Source: Rhodoferax sp. (GTDB lineage: Bacteria > Pseudomonadota > Gammaproteobacteria > Burkholderiales > Burkholderiaceae_C). Taken from it: 34,424 bases of DNA. How positions within the stretch are numbered: the first letter of the stretch is position 1; each line of letters begins with the position of its first letter. The stretch lies in contig JANXVI010000233.1 in NCBI GenBank assembly GCA_025351745.1, forward strand, positions 1 through 34,424, read 5' to 3'. Shown piece after piece: positions 28,401-34,424 of the stretch. A program made the translations under genes and the position numbers. The notes beneath the pieces are model-generated. The model saw only the letters and a list, made by a program, of their open reading frames with translations, was not told where the DNA came from and made no database searches.

Positions 28401-29057
28401 GGCAGCTGCTTCTTTACAACGGGCCACACATTGTTGAGCATCGTGGGGTGGGCGGCTTCCGTGGGGTGTATCCGGTCGTTTTGGAACAGCTTCTGCGCGT
28501 CGGGGCCATCAGCCACACCCTTCAGTAAAAACGGCACCAAGCCCGTCCTGTTGGACTTGGCTACCGTGGTAAAAATGGCGGCAAAGCGCGCGCCATAGTC
28601 TTGCCCGTAGTTAGGCGGCATCTGCATGCCGATGATCAAAACCTTGGCTTTTGCAGCCAGGGCGGTCTGGGTCATGGCCTGCAGATTGTCCTGGGTCATG
28701 GGCAAGGGCAGGCCTCGCAGCGCATCGTTGCCACCCAACTCGATGATGACCAAGGTTGGCTGGTGCTTGGTCAACAGGGCCGGCAGGCGTGCCCGTCCGC
28801 CGGACGTGGTGTCGCCACTGATGCTGGCATTGATTACGGTGGCGGGTATTTTTTCTTGCGCCAGCCGCTGCTCCATCAATGCAACCCAGCCGCTGCCGCG
28901 TTTAAGCCCATACTCGGCGCTCAGGGAATCACCCACCACCAAAATGGTTGGACTAGCGTGGGGCGGCGTCGTTTGCGCTGCCCATGCGGGTAAAAACCCC
29001 GCGAGCCCGGCCAACAGGCCAAGCGCGATACAGTGTCGTCGAACCAAAGAGAGTCCC

Positions 29058-29059
<2 letters not shown>
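28397..29059 (-). CDS. tesA: Multifunctional esterase/acyl-CoA thioesterase/lysophospholipase TesA
   Basis: This 220-residue periplasmic SGNH hydrolase has a signal peptide (hydrophobic residues about 10-27), the GDSL block VVGDSLSAEYGL with catalytic Ser45, the oxyanion GGND (109-112), and the catalytic Asp and His in DRIHPTEAAH near the C-terminus. It hydrolyses acyl-CoA and various esters and can act as lysophospholipase L1. The start taken is ATG 29059; a second ATG at 29074 is possible. At 29059 its start codon shares two bases with the start of the ABC transporter gene on the opposite strand. mnmH follows with a four-base overlap, so the two are probably coupled. Confidence 0.92.
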
Positions 29060-29729
<670 letters not shown>

Positions 29730-29757
29730 GCCCGTGCACGCAGAGAAGGGGCCACTG

Positions 29758-30249
29758 TCAAGGTTTGATATTGAACGCGGCTTCGATATGGCCTTCGCGG
29801 GCTAACTCAAACGCTGGAGTTTTGTAGCACGCGCCCGATCCAGCGGGATTGCATTGCCATCCGGCCATTTGGACGCTTCCTGGCGATTGCGTCAAATTCA
29901 CCTTGGTCCCACGCGGCGCGGCGAATTTGCAGACCTTGGTGGCCGGCTGACCGGATACAGGTTGCGCGTTGATGTCACCCCACTTGCAACTGCCCCAGAG
30001 TTTGCCATTTTGCGTGACTTCAACACCGCTACCTGGGTTTTTGGTGGAGTCGAACACAAAGACGGACAGGGGGACTTCAGGCTCCGCGGGCGGCAAAGTT
30101 TTGATAGTTTTGGCTACGTTTGCTGTGTTTGCCGCGTCTGCGGGGTGTGCAGCGTTGGGTGTAGCAGAAACCCTTGGCGGGCCGGATTCCGCAAAAAGAC
30201 TGCCATTTAATAGAGCGGCGCTGATGAAGATGATGTTTCGTAGGTTCAT
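29758..30249 (-). CDS. Exported protein of unknown function with four cysteines
   Basis: This 163-residue protein starts at ATG 30249, with AAAGGAG upstream, and has a signal peptide (IIFISAALLNGSLFA, cleavage near residue 20). An Ala/Asn/Pro-rich linker (21-60) leads to a compact domain with four cysteines (in GSCKWG, KVCKFAA, WQCNP and GACYK), enough for two disulfides in the periplasm, and the pattern VFDSTKNPGSGVEVTQNG. I do not recognise the family. A longer frame begins at 30315 but has no ribosome site. The gene lies alone between the ABC ATPase (convergent) and rlmB (divergent), so it is probably a single-gene unit. Confidence 0.7.
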   Translation of the reverse strand: MNLRNIIFISAALLNGSLFAESGPPRVSATPNAAHPADAANTANVAKTIKTLPPAEPEVPLSVFVFDSTKNPGSGVEVTQNGKLWGSCKWGDINAQPVSGQPATKVCKFAAPRGTKVNLTQSPGSVQMAGWQCNPAGSGACYKTPAFELAREGHIEAAFNIKP

Positions 30250-30352
30250 GGGGGCTCCTTTGTGGTTGATAGGTGACTCGACGCCGCATTGCAGCACGGC
30301 TGCGCAAGTTTGCACACCCTCTAAAGTAGGTACTGCGAACCTGACAACCGAA

Positions 30353-30411
30353 GGCTTTGGCGAAAGCCCTCGCTTTGCGTGCCAAGAATGCCTGGATGCC
30401 CTCTGCGAGGG
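30353..30411. repeat. Inverted repeats upstream of rlmB
   Basis: GGCTTT-GGCG-AAAGCC (30353-30368) is a perfect 6-bp hairpin with a 4-base loop. Overlapping its right arm, CCCTCGC (30367-30373) pairs with GCGAGGG (30405-30411). The two pairings cannot form fully at once. A GATAAT -10-like box at 30418-30423 sits seven bases before the rlmB ATG. Confidence 0.45.
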
Positions 30412-30429
30412 TGGGGCGATAATCCCGGC

Positions 30430-31200
30430 ATGTCTTCATCCAAAGTTCTTTTCGGCTTCCACGCGTTGGGCGTGCGTCTCAAGACCGCGCCCCAATCCAT
30501 CATCGAAATTTATTTCGAACCCACACGGCGCGATGCCCGCATGCGCAGTTTTCTGGACCGTGCCACTGAAGCCGGTGTCAAACTGATCGAGTCGGACGGC
30601 GTGCGCCTGTCCAAGATGTGCGGCGGCCACGGTCACCAAGGCATTGCGGCCAAGGTGCATGCTATTGCCCAGGTGCATTCATTGGACGAGCTGTTGGAAG
30701 ACCTGGAGGCCGCCAACGTCGAGTTGCCGCTGGAGCAGCGCACGCAGCCGCTTATCCTGGTGCTGGACGGCGTCACCGATCCGCACAACCTGGGCGCCTG
30801 CCTGCGCGTGGCCGATGGCGCCGGCGCACACGCGGTGATTGCCCCCAAGGACCATGCGGCTGGCATCAATGCCACGGTGGCCAAAGTGGCCAGCGGCGCG
30901 GCCGAGACCGTGCCTTATTTCATGGTCACCAACCTGGCGCGCACGCTCAACGAGTTGAAGGAGCGCAACATCTGGATCATCGGTACCAGCGACACGGCCC
31001 CGGCCACGCTGTACCAGACCGACCTCAAAGGCCCGGTGGCGCTGGTACTGGGTGCCGAAGGCGCGGGCATGCGGCAACTAACGGCCAAGACCTGCGATGC
31101 GCTCGTCAGCATTCCGATGCGGGGTGCGGTAGAGAGCCTGAATGTGTCCGTGGCCAGTGGCGTCTGTTTGTATGAGGCGGTGCGTCAGCGCACAGTCTAG
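30430..31200 (+). CDS. rlmB: 23S rRNA (guanosine-2'-O-)-methyltransferase RlmB
   Basis: This 256-residue SPOUT (SpoU) methyltransferase makes 2'-O-methyl-G2251 in the 23S rRNA P-loop. The N-terminal substrate-binding domain (VLFGFHALGVRLK, then MCGGHGHQGIAAKV) precedes the knotted catalytic domain with LDGVTDPHNLGACLRVAD, LVLGAEGAGM and SIPMRGAVESLNVSVASGV, where the conserved Arg and Asn bind SAM and substrate. The start at ATG 30430 is just after a -10-like box, so the message may be nearly leaderless. A small lipoprotein gene follows after ten bases with a strong ribosome site, so the pair probably forms one transcript. Confidence 0.94.
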   Translation: MSSSKVLFGFHALGVRLKTAPQSIIEIYFEPTRRDARMRSFLDRATEAGVKLIESDGVRLSKMCGGHGHQGIAAKVHAIAQVHSLDELLEDLEAANVELPLEQRTQPLILVLDGVTDPHNLGACLRVADGAGAHAVIAPKDHAAGINATVAKVASGAAETVPYFMVTNLARTLNELKERNIWIIGTSDTAPATLYQTDLKGPVALVLGAEGAGMRQLTAKTCDALVSIPMRGAVESLNVSVASGVCLYEAVRQRTV

Positions 31201-31210
31201 GAGGTTATGA

Positions 31211-31570
31211 ATGCGTGCTATTAAATCAGGAGCTACTTACGTAGTATTCGCGTCGGCTAGCGCCCTTTTTCTGTTGAGTGCTTGCACCCAGGAGCAACAG
31301 AACAAGATCAGCCGCGACATTCAGAACTGGACCGGTACCAACGGTGTTTTGGAAGTCTATGCTGGTGATAAGCTGGTGCGCCGCTTCATCAAGATCGACA
31401 AATTGTCTACCGCTATGGGCACCGACGACAACAAGCCCAGACCTTACCGTTTTGGCTACGGCGTGTTGGACGAAAATCTCAACATGCTGGCCGACCCGGG
31501 TGAGAAAAAAGTCTATTTCGAAATCAGCGACTACGCCACCAACTACGTGTTCTTTGAGAACCCCCGCTAA
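31211..31570 (+). CDS. Small lipoprotein of unknown function
   Basis: This 119-residue protein has a signal peptide ending in lipobox LSAC (Cys25 lipidated), with GGAGG properly spaced before the ATG. The mature part is polar, with VLEVYAGDKLVRRFIKIDKLSTAMGT, YRFGYGVLDENLN and a C-terminal KVYFEISDYATNYVFFEN, probably a compact beta-rich domain in the periplasm. Similar small proteins follow rlmB in relatives from memory, but I know no function. Unusually, codons 2-20, which encode most of the signal peptide, lie in a reverse-oriented copy of the 56-bp dispersed repeat (31216-31271). It converges with the chromate transporter genes. Confidence 0.82.
   Translation: MRAIKSGATYVVFASASALFLLSACTQEQQNKISRDIQNWTGTNGVLEVYAGDKLVRRFIKIDKLSTAMGTDDNKPRPYRFGYGVLDENLNMLADPGEKKVYFEISDYATNYVFFENPR
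31216..31271 (-). repeat. Dispersed ~56-bp repeat, copy 3, inside a signal-peptide coding region
   Basis: The reverse complement aligns to copy 1 without gaps at about 38 of 56 positions. The blocks GCTAGCC, CGTAAGTAGC and ATAGCA are the same ones conserved between copies 1 and 2. The copy lies wholly within the first 21 codons of the lipoprotein gene. Confidence 0.6.
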
Positions 31571-31639
31571 GGCATTGGTCCCCACGCAGGCAAATCATCC
31601 CTGTCGGGGCTGACGGTTGCTGCTCCGTGGCGTCAACGT

Positions 31640-32236
31640 CTAGACCCACCCAAACGCGCCCAGCGCTGCGCCCGCAGCCAACAGCCACAGCATGTGCAGC
31701 CGGGTGCGCCAGACCAGCAGTGCCGTCACCACCGACAATAGCCATAGCCGCCAATGCTCCAACGGATCACCATGGCTGGCCGCCAAAATCCAACCGGTGG
31801 CGATCAGCAGCGCGATGACGATGGGTGCCATGCCCTGCTTGAAAGCCCGCACCGCACGCAGCTCCCGGTTCTGGTGGCCCCAACGCGCCGCTACGAACGT
31901 CAGGGTGGTGCTGGGTAGCATGATGCCCACCATGGCCACCACAACGCCCGCCAAGGCCATGCACCACGCATGCAAACCGGCACCCAGGCCCCCACCGGCA
32001 TTCAGGCCAACGTTCCAGCCCAGCAGTGCAATAAACAGCACATTGGGCCCTGGCGCGGCCTGTGCCAAGGCGATGGAAGACGTGAACTGGCTATCGCTGA
32101 GCCACGCTTTTTGATGGACCAGGTAGCTGTGCATTTCAGGTGCGGTGGTGATGGCACCACCTATCGCCAGCAAAGACAGCGACATAAAGTGCACCAGCAG
32201 TGCCAGCCAATCTCCAGCGGTGAATACCGTCGTCAT
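31640..32236 (-). CDS. Short-chain chromate transporter, second subunit (ChrA family)
   Basis: This 198-residue protein with about six hydrophobic segments is one half of a CHR-type transporter. It has the family pattern SLLAIGGAITTAPEMHSYLVHQKAWLSDSQFTSSIALAQAAPGPNVLFIALLG, with the conserved Gly-rich first helix and QAAPGPN loop. Full-length ChrA proteins are about 400 residues with two such halves; here each half is a separate gene, the short-chain CHR arrangement. The family exports chromate, but many members are untested. The start overlaps the stop of the first subunit by four bases. Confidence 0.88.
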   Translation of the reverse strand: MTTVFTAGDWLALLVHFMSLSLLAIGGAITTAPEMHSYLVHQKAWLSDSQFTSSIALAQAAPGPNVLFIALLGWNVGLNAGGGLGAGLHAWCMALAGVVVAMVGIMLPSTTLTFVAARWGHQNRELRAVRAFKQGMAPIVIALLIATGWILAASHGDPLEHWRLWLLSVVTALLVWRTRLHMLWLLAAGAALGAFGWV

Positions 32237-32853
32237 GGCGACCCCTGGGCTTGTTGGGCACTGGCAAGCTGGCTATAGGCCCACACGCAGGCCAGCCCCC
32301 CTACACCCAACAAAACCCACACCAGCGGCAGCCGCAGCAGCGCGATGGCCACAAAGCTGACTACTGCGAAGACCCAGCACACGGCCAGGCCCATCACATT
32401 GCGCTTCAGTGCGCTGATCAGCTTGATGCCGGTGGCCGTGATCAGGCCGGCTGCCACCGCCCCCATGCCGCGCAGGGCGCCCTGGGCCGCAGCGGTATCC
32501 GCTATGCCGCCAAACACCACGGCCAGCGCCAGCACGATGACCAACGGAAAGGCCAACATGCCCGCCAACGCCGCCAGCGCGCCTGCGAAACCGAAATAGC
32601 GGTCACCGATCATCAGCGACAGGTTGACCACATTGGGGCCTGGCAAAATTTGGGCCACAGCCCAGTCTTCCATAAATTCTTCTTGCGTGAGCCAGTGCTT
32701 TTTTTCCACCAGTTCACGCTGCACGATCGCCAGCACGCCGCCAAAGCCTTGCAGCGCCAGCATCGAGAAAGAAAAGAAGAGGTCGGTTTTGGATTGTGGC
32801 CGCTGGTGCAGCGCGGGGCCCGCGGGCTGCAGGTCGTGGTCCGGTTGTGTCAT
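32233..32853 (-). CDS. Short-chain chromate transporter, first subunit (ChrA family)
   Basis: This 206-residue membrane protein has a polar N-terminus (1-25) and about six hydrophobic segments. The CHR signature reads SMLALQGFGGVLAIVQRELVEKKHWLTQEEFMEDWAVAQILPGPNVVNLSLMIG, with the ILPGPN loop equivalent to QAAPGPN in the partner. Together the two genes should assemble an antiparallel heterodimer equivalent to one long ChrA. No ChrB regulator or chromate reductase gene is in the window, so chromate resistance is not proven. The gene diverges from the nucleotidase gene across 90 bases that hold no convincing promoter. Confidence 0.88.
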   Translation of the reverse strand: MTQPDHDLQPAGPALHQRPQSKTDLFFSFSMLALQGFGGVLAIVQRELVEKKHWLTQEEFMEDWAVAQILPGPNVVNLSLMIGDRYFGFAGALAALAGMLAFPLVIVLALAVVFGGIADTAAAQGALRGMGAVAAGLITATGIKLISALKRNVMGLAVCWVFAVVSFVAIALLRLPLVWVLLGVGGLACVWAYSQLASAQQAQGSP

Positions 32854-32943
32854 GGAGCCACTTTAGCGGAAACGCTTTGCCCTGCGCGCAGATTGGTTAC
32901 AGTCGCGGATCGTTAAAAACACCGTGGTGCATAGGAGATACTG

Positions 32944-34424
32944 ATGACGCGTCGTTTGAAGAGTGTGACTGCCATAGTGCAATCGCTGGGTCTGGGTTGT
33001 GCGGCGCTGCTGTTTTGCAGTGCAGGGCAGGCGACCGAGGTGCGCCTGCGCATCATGGAGACCACCGATATGCACATGAACCTGCTGAGCTACGACTACT
33101 ACCAGGACAAGACGACCGATCAATACGGCTTGGACCGCACGCTGTCCCTGATCAAGGCTGCGCGCGCCGAGGCCCCGAATAACCTGCTGTTTGACAACGG
33201 CGACCTGCTGCAAGGCAACCCCATGGGCGACTATGTTGCCAAGGTCAAGCCGATCAAAGATGGAGAGACGCATCCGGCTTACTTGGTGATGAACCAGATG
33301 GGCTATGACGCTGCCAACATTGGCAACCACGATTTCAACTTTGGCCTCGATTTTTTGCGACGCGCGCTGAAGGGGGCCAAGTTCCCGTATGTCAATGCCA
33401 ATGTCTACGTGGACGATAAGGACCGTGACACCGAGCAGGCCAAGCATGCATTTACCCCCTATGTGCTGCTGGACCGCCAACTGGTGGATGCACAGGGCAA
33501 GCGCCATAACATCAAGATCGGCATCATCGGTTTTGCACCACCGCAAATCATGCAGTGGGACAAAACCAACCTGGAGGGCAAGGTGATCGCCCGCGACGTC
33601 GTCGAGACAGCTCGCAAATATGTGCCGCTGATGCGTGCCAAGGGCGCGCAACTGGTGATCGCTATTCCCCATGCGGGCTTCGAGAAGGGCCCGGTTGCCC
33701 CCTTTTCAGAAAATGCAGTTGGTGCATTGACCGAGATTCCTGGTGTGGATGCTGTGTTGTTTGGCCACGCCCATGCCGAGTTCCCGGGCCCAGCCTTTGC
33801 CGAGCACCCCAAAGTCAACCTGGAGCGCGGCACCATCAACGGTGTGGCGGCTGTCATGCCGGGGCGCTGGGGCGACCATCTGGGCGTCATCGATTTCACG
33901 CTCGACGTGACCGCAGGCAAGTGGATGGTGATGGACAGCAAGGCCACCATTCGCCCCATCTTCGACAAAACTGCACGCAAGTCGGTTGCAGACGCCGACC
34001 CGATGGTGGAAAAAACACTGGCCGAGGCACAAGCCGGCACGCTGGAATACGTGCGCAACAAAGTCGCCTTTAGCAGCGCTCCCATTTACAGCTACTTTGC
34101 GCTGGTGGGTGACGACCCCTCGGTGCAGGTGGTTGCCAATGCCCAGATCGCGTATGTAAAGCGCGCCATGCAAGGCACGGACTATGAAAAATACCCGGTG
34201 CTGTCAGCGGCCGCTCCCTTCAAAACCGGTGGCCGCCAAGGATGGGATTACTACACCGATATTCCGGCAGGACCGCTGGCCATCAAGAACGTGGCCGACC
34301 TTTATGTCTACCCCAATACGCTAAAGGCCATGTTGCTGACCGGTGCCGAGGTGCAAGAGTGGATCGAAATGTCAGCCGGCCAATTCAACCAGATCGACCC
34401 CAAGGGCGCAGCACAGCAAACGCT
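32944..34424 (+). CDS. cpdB: 2',3'-cyclic-nucleotide 2'-phosphodiesterase/3'-nucleotidase, 5' part
   Basis: The frame starts at ATG 32944, with AGGAG upstream, and stays open to the window end, giving 493 residues of a family that is about 650 long. A signal peptide (about 1-31) is followed by a calcineurin-like metallophosphatase domain: METTDMHMNL (metal-binding Asp and His), FDNGDLLQG, NIGNHDFNFG, IPHAGFEKG and FGHAHAEFPG. The 5'-nucleotidase C-terminal domain begins near residue 360. The enzyme works in the periplasm, hydrolysing 2',3'-cyclic and 3'-nucleotides for nucleoside and phosphate scavenging. A plain 5'-nucleotidase (UshA) is less likely given the METTDMHMNL start, which fits CpdB. 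Confidence 0.92.
   Translation, partial: MTRRLKSVTAIVQSLGLGCAALLFCSAGQATEVRLRIMETTDMHMNLLSYDYYQDKTTDQYGLDRTLSLIKAARAEAPNNLLFDNGDLLQGNPMGDYVAKVKPIKDGETHPAYLVMNQMGYDAANIGNHDFNFGLDFLRRALKGAKFPYVNANVYVDDKDRDTEQAKHAFTPYVLLDRQLVDAQGKRHNIKIGIIGFAPPQIMQWDKTNLEGKVIARDVVETARKYVPLMRAKGAQLVIAIPHAGFEKGPVAPFSENAVGALTEIPGVDAVLFGHAHAEFPGPAFAEHPKVNLERGTINGVAAVMPGRWGDHLGVIDFTLDVTAGKWMVMDSKATIRPIFDKTARKSVADADPMVEKTLAEAQAGTLEYVRNKVAFSSAPIYSYFALVGDDPSVQVVANAQIAYVKRAMQGTDYEKYPVLSAAAPFKTGGRQGWDYYTDIPAGPLAIKNVADLYVYPNTLKAMLLTGAEVQEWIEMSAGQFNQIDPKGAAQQT

Noticed and set aside
30618..31175. Long Gly/Arg/His-rich open frame inside rlmB
   Set aside because: It is an alternate frame of rlmB, whose catalytic motifs are all present in the other frame.
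31640..32853. Frameshifted full-length chrA gene
   Set aside because: Each half has its own start and an ATGA overlap, which fits the known short-chain CHR gene pairs rather than a broken gene.

Overview
The window is a betaproteobacterial chromosome segment, most likely Comamonadaceae (Rhodoferax/Polaromonas/Acidovorax-like). This rests on gene order (lpd-zapE; ndk-rlmN-pilF-rodZ-ispG; yfgM-bamB-der-hfq-hflX-hflK-hflC-DUF2065-hisZ-purA), on protein sequence style, and on short repeats carrying a GCTAGCCCTCGT core that resemble ones I recall from that family. The assignment is inferred from memory of the families; no search was run. Nearly all of the DNA is conserved housekeeping coding sequence. 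I see no phage, transposase, CRISPR array, tRNA or rRNA.

Layout. 1-2142: end of a dihydrolipoamide dehydrogenase gene, the ATPase gene zapE and a coupled exported coiled-coil protein. 2179-7086: a PP2C phosphatase (minus strand), a small DUF465 protein coupled to a DinG/YoaA helicase, bamD (minus strand, overlapping the helicase gene tail to tail) and divergent rluD. 7201-9263: scpB and rluB. 9341-14089: ndk, rlmN, a PilF-type pilotin, a RodZ-like protein and ispG, tightly packed with overlaps. 14163-21468: yfgM, bamB, der, hfq, hflX, hflK, hflC and a DUF2065 protein. 21523-24716: hisZ, purA and a purine-type phosphoribosyltransferase. 24717-24949: a non-coding stretch rich in inverted repeats. 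24950-31570: a MetC-like lyase, a DUF2189 membrane protein, a tiny basic protein, mnmH and tesA (minus strand), a YbbA-like ABC ATPase, an exported protein of unknown function, rlmB and a small lipoprotein. 31640-34424: a two-gene short-chain chromate transporter and the start of a CpdB-type periplasmic nucleotidase that runs off the window.

How the genes work together. Outer-membrane assembly (bamB, bamD, yfgM), RNA modification (rluD, rluB, rlmN, rlmB, mnmH), membrane proteolysis control (hflK, hflC) and purine metabolism (ndk, purA, the phosphoribosyltransferase) recur. Many genes are linked by 1-11 base overlaps, which suggests translational coupling. Several genes appear to start with TTG or GTG.

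The signals not explained by ordinary genes are non-coding. (1) Between the phosphoribosyltransferase gene and metC lie two strong hairpins with unrelated stems whose loops are complementary to each other over 30 bases with one mismatch. (2) A dispersed repeat of about 56 bp occurs in at least three places, and one copy encodes most of the signal peptide of the lipoprotein after rlmB. (3) hisS, which I expect between ispG and yfgM in this family, is missing. I do not see a convincing new multi-gene system.
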